9,375 bases of DNA. Origin: Ignavibacteriaceae bacterium. Lineage in GTDB: Bacteria > Bacteroidota > Ignavibacteria > Ignavibacteriales > Ignavibacteriaceae. The position numbers and the translations under genes are program-made. The notes under the pieces were generated by a model, which did no database searches, was not told the DNA's origin, and was given only the letters and a program-made list of their open reading frames with translations. Where the stretch lies: the NCBI GenBank assembly GCA_013388525.1, contig JACAFA010000003.1, forward strand, positions 1 to 9,375, in the 5' to 3' direction. Positions 1 to 5,789 of this stretch are shown piece by piece; position 1 is the stretch's first letter, and every line of letters begins with the position of its first letter.

Positions 1-239
1 AATTTGGGCAGCGCGGTATCCGCTCGAATGTTGTTGCACCGGGAGCTATTGAGACTGATTTTAATAACGCAGCAATAAGAAATAATCCTCAACTGAAAAG
101 TTATCTTGCAAGTCAAACTGCATTGGGTCGGGTTGGTAATGCGGATGACATTGGTGGAGTGGTTGCATTCCTTTGCACAGAAGAAGCAAAATGGATAAAT
201 GCTCAAAGAATTGAAGTATCGGGCGGTATGTTTTTATAG
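1..239 (+). CDS. SDR family oxidoreductase, C-terminal fragment
   Basis: This is the end of a classical short-chain dehydrogenase/reductase. The window opens inside the gene, in frame from base 3, and 78 residues are visible before the TAG stop. What is seen: the segment GIRSNVVAPGAIETDF, which is the conserved 'N-V-APG-T' stretch following the catalytic helix in classical SDRs; then ALGRVGNADDIGGVVAFL, matching the usual 'R.G...ei...v.fL' helix; then a C-terminal V-S-G-G end, which in this family completes the cofactor/substrate pocket. The glycine-rich NAD(P) motif and the YxxxK catalytic pair lie upstream of the window, so cofactor and substrate cannot be judged. FabG-like reductases and many sugar or alcohol dehydrogenases share this C-terminus. 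The family call is secure; the reaction is unknown. Confidence 0.92.
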   Translation, partial: FGQRGIRSNVVAPGAIETDFNNAAIRNNPQLKSYLASQTALGRVGNADDIGGVVAFLCTEEAKWINAQRIEVSGGMFL

Positions 240-464
240 ACAATTATGAAAATTATATTATTTACTCGATTCAATAATTTTTACAAAAATTTATTTAAAA
301 GTTTCTGCAAATTCATTTATCTTTAAATAGAAAATCTGTTATTGACTGAGTAGATAACTAACTTATAATTTAATATTCCTATTCGACTTAATATTTACAT
401 CAGTTTTTCCTTCCCTGCTAATTAGATTATTGTCCAAAGATTAAATAATAATAAAGAGGCTTCA
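240..464. other. AT-rich intergenic region
   Basis: There is no credible reading frame here. The stretch is very AT-rich, and no clear hairpin terminator for the upstream SDR gene was found. The one notable signal is the sigma70-like promoter at 342-369, listed separately. Confidence 0.7.
342..369 (+). promoter_or_regulatory. sigma70-like promoter for the T9SS cargo pair
   Basis: TTGACT at 342-347 and a perfect TATAAT at 364-369 are separated by 16 bases. This would start transcription near 376 and give a leader of about 90 bases before the ATG at 465. The match is close to the general bacterial consensus, but AT-rich DNA produces such matches by chance and FCB-group bacteria often use a different -7 element. 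No start site has been mapped. Confidence 0.45.
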
Positions 465-1982
465 ATGAAAGACAAATTAATATTACTTATAGTTTTTACT
501 CAAATATTAGTAAATTGGGCAATTGCACAGGATATTGGAACGGGAATATCTAATCACAGCATAGTTAAAAGATTTGACGGAAAATTATTTACCTGGGGAT
601 GGAATTATTTTGGTCAGCTTGGTAACGGACAGAACACAAACAAAAATAATCCTGTGCTTGTTGATACAAACGGAGTATTAAGTGGAAAAACTATAATAAC
701 AGTAGCCGTTGGAGCAGCTCATAATTTAGCACTCTCATCTGATGGAATGGTTTATTCCTGGGGTGCTAACCTTTATGGTGGCCTCGGTATTGGTAATAAT
801 ATAGACATTAATGTGCCTGTTGCAGTTTATACTGGTGGAGTTTTAAGTGGTAAATCAATTATAAAAATATCAGCTGGTAGTGGTTATTCTATAGTTGTGG
901 CTTCTGATGGAACTGTTTATACATGGGGCCAAAATACTTATGGAGAACTTGGTAACGGTACAAGTGGTTCTAACGCCTGGAAAAATGTTCCTGTTGTCGT
1001 TGATATGAATGGTGTGTTAAGTGGTAAAAATATAACTGAGGTTGCTGGAGGACAAAACCACAGTATTGCATTGGCTTCTGACGGCACTGTTTATACCTGG
1101 GGGAATAACAGCTTTGGTCAACTTGGTGATGGAAGTAATATAAATAGTTCTGTTCCTGTTGCAGTAAATACAAGCGGAGTATTGAGTGGAAAAACCGTTA
1201 TACAAGTAGCCGCAGGATATTATCATAGTTTAGCATTGACTTCCGACGGAAACACTTATTCCTGGGGACGGAATGATTATGGACAGCTTGGTAATGGAAA
1301 CACAGGAACAAATAGAAATTTACCGGTAGCTGTTTCAACCAGTGGATTATTGAATGGAAAAACAATTACAAAAATTGCAGCAGGTGCTTTTCACAATTTA
1401 GTATTAACTTCTGATGGTGAACTTTACACCTGGGGGTTTAATGAATATGGGCAGCTTGGCAATGGAAATACAGGAACAAACAGTAACATTCCAGTAGCTG
1501 TTTCAACCAGCGGAGTGATGAATGGCAAATCTATAACTCAGCTCGGAACAGGTTTTGACCATTGCTTAGCAATAGCCTCCGATGGAACACTTTTTAGCTG
1601 GGGCAATAACACTTATGGCGAGCTTGGAAATGGAAACAATACACATAGTAATGTTCCGGTACAAGTTAATCAGAGCGTAATTGGTTTATTACCTGTTGAT
1701 GAGCTCTCACCAACTTTATTCAGTTATGAACTATCACAAAATTATCCGAATCCATTTAATCCTATTACAAATATACGCTTTACGCTTCCACACAGAGATT
1801 ATATAACATTAAAAGTATACGATATTTTAGGCACATTAGTTGAGATATTATTAAATGGAGAATTGAATGAAGGTGAGCACACTGTAACATTTAATGCAAA
1901 GGATTTGACTACTGGAATTTATTTCTACCAAATGAAAACCAAGGAATATCTGGAAACAAAAAAAATGATCCTGATGAAGTAA
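465..1982 (+). CDS. Secreted RCC1-repeat beta-propeller with T9SS sorting domain
   Basis: A 505-residue exported protein. Residues 1-21 form a signal peptide (K2, K4, then a hydrophobic run ending A-I-A). From about residue 23 to 405 there are seven tandem RCC1-type units, each with the pattern 'A.G..H...L.SDG..Y.WG.N.YGQLGNG'. The W of each WG pair falls at residues 44, 99, 154, 212, 267, 323 and 379, a spacing of 55 to 58. Seven units are what an RCC1 fold needs to close a seven-bladed propeller, so the domain looks complete. Residues about 424-505 are a type A T9SS C-terminal domain (QNYPNPFNP, then LKVYDILG, then a G-I-Y-F-Y strand and a K-K-M-I-L end). It should be secreted through the outer membrane and anchored or released there. 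The start is supported by AAAGAGG at 453-459. RCC1 propellers are usually binding scaffolds; the partner here is unknown. It lies 20 bases before the next gene. Confidence 0.9.
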   Translation: MKDKLILLIVFTQILVNWAIAQDIGTGISNHSIVKRFDGKLFTWGWNYFGQLGNGQNTNKNNPVLVDTNGVLSGKTIITVAVGAAHNLALSSDGMVYSWGANLYGGLGIGNNIDINVPVAVYTGGVLSGKSIIKISAGSGYSIVVASDGTVYTWGQNTYGELGNGTSGSNAWKNVPVVVDMNGVLSGKNITEVAGGQNHSIALASDGTVYTWGNNSFGQLGDGSNINSSVPVAVNTSGVLSGKTVIQVAAGYYHSLALTSDGNTYSWGRNDYGQLGNGNTGTNRNLPVAVSTSGLLNGKTITKIAAGAFHNLVLTSDGELYTWGFNEYGQLGNGNTGTNSNIPVAVSTSGVMNGKSITQLGTGFDHCLAIASDGTLFSWGNNTYGELGNGNNTHSNVPVQVNQSVIGLLPVDELSPTLFSYELSQNYPNPFNPITNIRFTLPHRDYITLKVYDILGTLVEILLNGELNEGEHTVTFNAKDLTTGIYFYQMKTKEYLETKKMILMK

Positions 1983-1988
1983 AAAAAT

Positions 1989-1993
1989 AAGGA
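1989..1993 (+). promoter_or_regulatory. Ribosome binding site deciding a TTG start
   Basis: AAGGA ends 9 bases before the TTG at 2003. It sits in the 20-base gap after the RCC1 gene and supports the TTG as the true start. Only that start gives a complete signal peptide beginning M-K-R. Confidence 0.6.
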
Positions 1994-2002
1994 AAACAGA
2001 AA

Positions 2003-3511
2003 TTGAAAAGACTGATTTACCTTATAAGTTTTATGATTTGCTTACAGATAACTGAAGCACAGACAGTTCCCTACAATATGCAAGGGCTATATGACTCATT
2101 ACAGTTGAAATTGGAGGATATTCATAACACACTCGGCACAATGTGGAATGGTCAGGAATATTGCACTAAATATAGCTCGGGCTTGTTGGTTGCAAACAGT
2201 AATCTCGGATATGAATTATTGAATGATCCGGATTTGATGTATAAAGTCTGGCTGATGCTTAGTGCTCTTGATTCTCTTCAAGTCAAAGCTGTTTCGGTTT
2301 CATTAAATTATCCATTACTTGTTGATGGATTTCCAAACAAATCTGCCTATCTCGATATATACAAAAATATTCTTCAAATTATCCGGAGTGAAGGATTTGA
2401 AGTAATTATCAGTTGTCAGACAACATTTATAGACACAGTATTTGGTAATCCGCAGCTCACTAATGATGTTCTGCAATTTTATAACGGCTTAAACAGCTAT
2501 CGTTACAAGACAGAAAAAAAACAAATGATACAAACTGTTATAGACTCGCTGCAACCTGACTATCTGACAGTTGAGATGGAACCAAAAACTATGGAAGCTA
2601 ACACTCTTGGTTTAGTTAATTTTTCCGTGGATAGTGTTACGGGCTATGTACAATTTTATCTTAACGGGCTGAACCGACGAAATGTGAAGATAGGTGCAGG
2701 TGCAGGCAGCTGGGATAATCTGAATTACTTTCAAAGTTATGCAACGCAGACTAATCTGGATTACATTGATATACACTTATATCCGATTAATTTCGATTTT
2801 TATCTTAACCGATTATTCTATATTGACTCACTTGCGGACGCCAATAACAAAAAGCTTGTTCTTGGAGAAGCATGGCTCTATAAAGTAGGGGATAATGAGT
2901 TGGACTCATCAAGTATTGCACAGGCATCTCAAATTTTTTCGAGGGATGCTTTCAGCTTTTGGATTCCGCTCGATTCTTTGTTTATCAAAACTCTTGTACT
3001 TGCTTCACATATAAATCAAATTGAACTTTCGAATCCTTTCTGGATGCGTAACTTTTTTGGATATTTAACTTATGATTCAATTCAACATTATAACGCATCC
3101 CCTTCTGTAATTTTTAATCAATTGAATCAGACTGCTGCACCAAACATTGTTACTAAAACATTTTCCAGAACAGGCTGGGTTTATTACAATCTTATTAAGG
3201 ATATTTGTTCATCCACCGGAATTGATGAAGGAAGGAATGAATTACCAGGAGAATTTCAACTTTATCAAAACTACCCGAACCCATTTAATCCTGCTACAAT
3301 AATAAGTTGGCAGTCGCCTGTCAGCAGTCATCAAACATTAAAGATTTATGATGTGCTTGGCAATGAAGTTGCAACATTAGTTAATGAATTTCTTCCGGCA
3401 GGAATTTATGAAGCTGAATTCAATGCGTCTGGTTTAGCAAGCGGATTGTATCTGTATCGATTGCAGACTGTAGGTTTTGTTGAAACAAAGAAGATGATTT
3501 TGATGAAATAG
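2003..3511 (+). CDS. Secreted probable TIM-barrel glycoside hydrolase (clan GH-A-like) with T9SS domain
   Basis: A 502-residue exported protein beginning at TTG. Residues 1-19 are a signal peptide ending T-E-A. Residues about 25-400 read as an alternating strand/helix barrel. Three segments fit clan GH-A glycosidases: YLTVEMEP at 187-194, with E193 in the place of the acid/base that follows strand 4 (normally N-E-P, here M-E-P); YIDIHLYP at 254-261, matching the H-x-Y-P of strand 6; and LVLGEAW at 285-291, with E289 in the place of the strand 7 nucleophile. Residues about 421-502 are a T9SS type A sorting domain (QNYPNPFNP to KKMILMK). The protein would act outside the cell or on its surface, probably on a polysaccharide, but no substrate can be named. 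It forms a transcription unit with the RCC1 protein upstream. The secreted barrel reading is fairly good; the exact family is unrecognised, and an inactive relative is possible because N-E-P is not conserved. Confidence 0.72.
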   Translation: MKRLIYLISFMICLQITEAQTVPYNMQGLYDSLQLKLEDIHNTLGTMWNGQEYCTKYSSGLLVANSNLGYELLNDPDLMYKVWLMLSALDSLQVKAVSVSLNYPLLVDGFPNKSAYLDIYKNILQIIRSEGFEVIISCQTTFIDTVFGNPQLTNDVLQFYNGLNSYRYKTEKKQMIQTVIDSLQPDYLTVEMEPKTMEANTLGLVNFSVDSVTGYVQFYLNGLNRRNVKIGAGAGSWDNLNYFQSYATQTNLDYIDIHLYPINFDFYLNRLFYIDSLADANNKKLVLGEAWLYKVGDNELDSSSIAQASQIFSRDAFSFWIPLDSLFIKTLVLASHINQIELSNPFWMRNFFGYLTYDSIQHYNASPSVIFNQLNQTAAPNIVTKTFSRTGWVYYNLIKDICSSTGIDEGRNELPGEFQLYQNYPNPFNPATIISWQSPVSSHQTLKIYDVLGNEVATLVNEFLPAGIYEAEFNASGLASGLYLYRLQTVGFVETKKMILMK

Positions 3512-3543
3512 CAACAAACTAATTTTTTAGAAGAAATAAACAC

Positions 3544-3575
3544 AAGCCGTGGTAGAAATATCACGGCTTTTTATT
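3544..3575 (+). terminator. Rho-independent terminator after the T9SS cargo pair
   Basis: A perfect 8-bp stem, AAGCCGTG at 3544-3551 and CACGGCTT at 3562-3569, encloses a 10-base loop and runs straight into TTTTATTTC. It lies 33 bases after the stop of the glycosidase-like gene, so it most likely ends that unit and insulates the protoglobin gene. Confidence 0.85.
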
Positions 3576-3665
3576 TCTTCATAATCCAGCGTATGTCCCC
3601 CAGATGCAGGGCGTTTTTAATTATTCGAACTTGTTTTATAAATCTAAACACTCCAAAGAAATTAA

Positions 3666-3697
3666 TTTGCATTAGTTAGGAGTCCTAACTATATTTG
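3666..3697 (+). promoter_or_regulatory. Protoglobin promoter with embedded 19-bp palindromic operator
   Basis: TAGTTAGGAGTCCTAACTA at 3673-3691 is a perfect inverted repeat with 9-base arms around a single central G. It fills the gap of a plausible promoter: TTGCAT at 3667-3672 and TATATT at 3690-3695, with 17 bases between. The same stretch also fits the Bacteroidota pattern, TTTG at 3666-3669 and TATATTTG at 3690-3697 (TAnnTTTG), 20 bases apart. Either way transcription would begin near 3703, about 35 bases before the protoglobin ATG. A dimeric repressor bound here would block RNA polymerase. The palindrome and promoter elements are seen directly; the regulator is not known, and the MarR-type protein at 4889-5509 is one candidate. 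Confidence 0.7.
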
Positions 3698-3723
3698 TCC
3701 CGCAAACATTTATCATTAATACT

Positions 3724-3730
3724 AAAGGAG
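3724..3730 (+). promoter_or_regulatory. Ribosome binding site fixing the protoglobin start
   Basis: AAAGGAG ends six bases before ATG 3737. It rules in this start over a TTG at 3695, which has no Shine-Dalgarno sequence and falls inside the promoter's -10 region. Confidence 0.85.
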
Positions 3731-3736
3731 TACAAA

Positions 3737-4318
3737 ATGGAACAAATCAAGGGTTATGATTATGGCAAACCTACCTTAGAGCAATCACCTGTTACAATGC
3801 AGGACTTGGCTCTGCTAAAGAAAACGCTTTTGTGGTCTGATGACGACGACCGCTTCCTGAAAATGGCGGGCGATGTTCTGAAAGATCAAACTAATGAAGT
3901 GCTGGATTTGTGGTATGGCTATGTCGGCGGTAACGAACATTTGGTGCATTACTTCACAAAAGACGGACAACCAAATATGGATTATCTTACCGCCGTAAGA
4001 GCAAGATTCGGACAGTGGATTATTGATTTATGTACAAAACCTTATGATCAGAATTGGCTGAATTATCAGCACGAAATAGCATTAAGACATCACAGCACAA
4101 AAAAGAATAAAACAGATGGTGTTGATGCTGTTCCCATCATTCATTACCGGTATATGACTGCTTTCATTTATCCAATTACTGCGACGATAAAATCTTTTCT
4201 TGGCAAAAAAGGACACTCTCAACCCGATATTGAAGGTATGCATAATGCCTGGTTTAAAGCAGTGACCCTCACGGTTATTCTGTGGACTTATCCATATATT
4301 AATAAAGGCGAATTCTGA
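3737..4318 (+). CDS. Protoglobin (single-domain heme gas-binding globin)
   Basis: A 193-residue protein that matches, along its whole length, the single-domain protoglobins first described in archaea such as Methanosarcina acetivorans and Aeropyrum. The heme-pocket residues of that family can be picked out: W59-Y60 (positions B9-B10 on the distal side), F91 (E11), and the first histidine of L-R-H-H, H118, as the proximal F8 ligand. An N-terminal extension with G-Y-x-Y-G and a C-terminal W-x-Y-P-Y end are also family features. Protoglobins bind O2, CO and NO in a deeply buried heme; proposed roles include NO detoxification and gas sensing. No output domain is attached, so it is not a globin-coupled sensor. 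It is a cytosolic protein with no signal peptide. It appears to be transcribed alone: its own promoter carries an operator, and a hairpin terminator follows 22 bases after the stop. The family is near certain; the role in this organism is not shown. Confidence 0.93.
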   Translation: MEQIKGYDYGKPTLEQSPVTMQDLALLKKTLLWSDDDDRFLKMAGDVLKDQTNEVLDLWYGYVGGNEHLVHYFTKDGQPNMDYLTAVRARFGQWIIDLCTKPYDQNWLNYQHEIALRHHSTKKNKTDGVDAVPIIHYRYMTAFIYPITATIKSFLGKKGHSQPDIEGMHNAWFKAVTLTVILWTYPYINKGEF

Positions 4319-4340
4319 GAAGGAATAAACATTAATAATC

Positions 4341-4395
4341 GGATTAGCCGGATCATATTATAATAAATAGTGTCCGGCTGGTCCTTCTTTATTCT
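4341..4395 (+). terminator. Probable terminator after protoglobin
   Basis: GGATTAGCCGGA at 4341-4352 pairs with TCCGGCTGGTCC at 4373-4384: 12 base pairs including two G-T wobbles, with the core AGCCGGA/TCCGGCT perfect. The loop is 20 bases, longer than usual, and the following CTTCTTTATTC is a broken T tract. It probably separates protoglobin from the DUF2024-MarR unit. Confidence 0.65.
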
Positions 4396-4426
4396 TGTGG
4401 TTGAAACAATAAAATGTGGAGTAAAA

Positions 4427-4440
4427 GAAATAATTATTTC
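4427..4440. promoter_or_regulatory. AT-rich 14-bp palindrome upstream of the DUF2024-MarR unit
   Basis: GAAATAATTATTTC is a perfect self-complementary 14-mer 41 bases before the start of the DUF2024 gene. MarR-family regulators often repress their own operon by binding AT-rich palindromes of about this size, so it is a candidate autoregulatory site. It does not resemble the protoglobin operator, and such AT palindromes also arise by chance in DNA of this composition. Confidence 0.3.
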
Positions 4441-4481
4441 ATAGTTTCGTTCAATAAATATTTTTAAATAATTTGAGATAA

Positions 4482-4892
4482 ATGAAAGCAGCGGTTTGGG
4501 ATTCGTATATAAAAAAAGACAATGGCAATATTTTGCACTTTGATGTTGTTGTGCCCGAAAGCAGAAGCGAATCAGCAATAGACTATAAATACGCATATGA
4601 GTATTTGAAATCAAAAGGTGTTAACAGCGCGGAAATCAATGTAACGAATTGTCAGTTTTGTCACATTGAAATCCTGACAGAGAAGATGATGTCCGATATT
4701 GAATCAAAAGGATTTTATATAATTGAAATGGATGAAATCGCTTCTGAACTGCCTGATAACCCAACGCGGAGAGAAATGATTTTGTTTTTACGTGCGCATT
4801 ACGATGAATATAGATATGCAAACTTCAGAAATAAAAGCGATAATCAGATTATGCAAATTATTCAGGAACTAAACATCCCGAAAATGTTATGA
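4482..4892 (+). CDS. DUF2024 family protein with C-terminal extension
   Basis: A 136-residue protein. Residues 1-86 match DUF2024, a small alpha/beta family of unknown function found in Bacteroidota and relatives. Conserved features visible here are the opening VWDSYI, the HFDVVVPE strand at 19-26, the C57-x-x-C60-H61 motif followed by I-E, and the closing GFYIIEM strand at 77-83. DUF2024 proteins usually stop at about this point. Here some 50 further residues follow (about 87-136), predicted mostly helical, with REMILFLRAHYDEYRY and IMQIIQELN as likely amphipathic helices; I do not recognise this part. The CxxCH motif resembles a metal or heme-c site on paper, but the protein has no signal peptide, so heme-c attachment is unlikely. 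The Shine-Dalgarno sequence is weak. Its stop overlaps the MarR gene start as ATGA, so the two are probably translationally coupled and functionally linked. Confidence 0.85.
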   Translation: MKAAVWDSYIKKDNGNILHFDVVVPESRSESAIDYKYAYEYLKSKGVNSAEINVTNCQFCHIEILTEKMMSDIESKGFYIIEMDEIASELPDNPTRREMILFLRAHYDEYRYANFRNKSDNQIMQIIQELNIPKML

Positions 4893-5509
4893 AAAAATCC
4901 GTATTTGATTTAGATAATCAAAACACAAGCGTTGAAAGCAGAATTGTTGCTTCGCTGGAAAGAATATCCCAGGCATTCAGAGTGCTATTATGGCAGGAAA
5001 GTATCGAGCATTCTTTAAGTCCTATACAGGTGCAGGTATTAATTTTTTTATTACATCATAGTGAAGAAAAAAGAAAAGTCGGTTATCTTGCTGATGAATT
5101 TAATATGACGAAAGCCACAATCAGTGATACAATTAAAGCTCTTGAACAGAAGAAATTGATAAAGAAAGAATATGACCCCAGGGATACAAGAAGTTTTGTT
5201 ATCCATCTAACCGCCAAAGGAAAAAACATTGCTAATAAAACAGCCCTGTTTGCCCAGCAGCTTCTAAGCCCTGTTGAAAAACTGCACAATGACGATAAGC
5301 AGAATCTTCTTTTGAGTTTAATTGAGATAATTCGCCATTTAAATGAAACGGGGCTAATAACTATACAGCGAATGTGTTTTACCTGTTCTTATTATAAAAC
5401 TTCCGACAACGGGCAGAAACATTTTTGCAAATTATTAAATCAGGAATTAAAAAGAACAGAGCTAAGAGTTGATTGTCCCGAACATATATTTGCAGAACAT
5501 CCGGGTTAA
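4889..5509 (+). CDS. MarR-family regulator with C-terminal four-cysteine module
   Basis: A 206-residue transcription factor. Residues about 15-152 are a MarR winged-helix domain: the recognition helix region is KATISDTIKALEQKKLI (75-91), and the wing carries the family signature D96-P-R-D99-T-R101 followed by an I-x-L-T-x-K-G strand. Most MarR proteins end near 150 residues. This one continues with a module containing C163-x-x-C166, then H-F-C180, then D-C196-P-E-H, i.e. a C-x2-C-x13-C-x15-C pattern. That spacing could hold a zinc ion or an iron-sulfur cluster and would give the regulator a redox, oxygen or NO input; this is inference. It starts on the ATGA shared with the DUF2024 gene. Candidate targets are its own operon (palindrome at 4427-4440) and the protoglobin promoter (palindrome at 3673-3691). 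The MarR call is secure; the cofactor is unproven. Confidence 0.9.
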   Translation: MKKSVFDLDNQNTSVESRIVASLERISQAFRVLLWQESIEHSLSPIQVQVLIFLLHHSEEKRKVGYLADEFNMTKATISDTIKALEQKKLIKKEYDPRDTRSFVIHLTAKGKNIANKTALFAQQLLSPVEKLHNDDKQNLLLSLIEIIRHLNETGLITIQRMCFTCSYYKTSDNGQKHFCKLLNQELKRTELRVDCPEHIFAEHPG

Positions 5510-5546
5510 AATTTCTCTGCTTTCATAAAAACTCTTTTACAATTTT

Positions 5547-5789
5547 TTATTGATTCTTACTTTTAAACCTCTTCTCTTCTTTTGAGCGCAGAGAAAGGTG
5601 TTTTGTTTTTCTTCCACTAACTCTATTACGCCACATCTTAAAACTTGAAGGTTTTATTTCTCTTCTCATAATTTCCCGCACTTTGTTCTCTTTCAAACCA
5701 AACTGAAGTTCAATTGCTTCAAAAGGAGTTCGGTCTTCCCAAGCCATTTCTATTATTCGGGATATGTCTTCTAAGGAAAAGTTTTTCAT
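5547..5789 (-). CDS. DUF2805 / TIGR03643 family small protein
   Basis: An 80-residue protein of the DUF2805 (TIGR03643) family. The diagnostic core is clear: IIEMAWEDRTPFEAIE (12-27), then QFGLKENKVREIMRRE, then the highly conserved KPSSFKMWRNRVSGRKTKH at 46-64. The first part reads like a helix-turn-helix, and the second is strongly basic, so nucleic-acid binding is plausible, but no function has been established for the family as far as I know. The basic tail ends K-S-K-N-Q. The gene begins immediately after the TAA of the flavin reductase, in the same frame, with no spacer and only a weak Shine-Dalgarno, so translation probably depends on the upstream gene. It converges on the MarR gene, with 37 bases between the two stops and no obvious terminator there. 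Confidence 0.87.
   Translation of the reverse strand: MKNFSLEDISRIIEMAWEDRTPFEAIELQFGLKENKVREIMRREIKPSSFKMWRNRVSGRKTKHLSLRSKEEKRFKSKNQ

Noticed and set aside
61..243. A minus-strand open frame over the SDR end
   Set aside because: It is antisense to a clearly conserved SDR C-terminus and has no family resemblance.
970..1226. Two minus-strand open frames inside the RCC1 gene
   Set aside because: They are periodic shadows of the repeated propeller codons, with low-complexity products and no ribosome binding site.
3695..3736. An N-terminal extension of protoglobin from a TTG
   Set aside because: It lies within the likely -10 region, lacks a Shine-Dalgarno sequence and is not part of the family; ATG 3737 has AAAGGAG in front of it.
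4650..4664. CxxCH in the DUF2024 protein as a c-type heme site
   Set aside because: There is no signal peptide and the motif is part of the conserved cytosolic DUF2024 core, so covalent heme attachment is unlikely.
4288..4821. Minus-strand open frames across the protoglobin-DUF2024 gap and the DUF2024 gene
   Set aside because: They are antisense to recognised genes and a terminator hairpin, and no family is recognisable.
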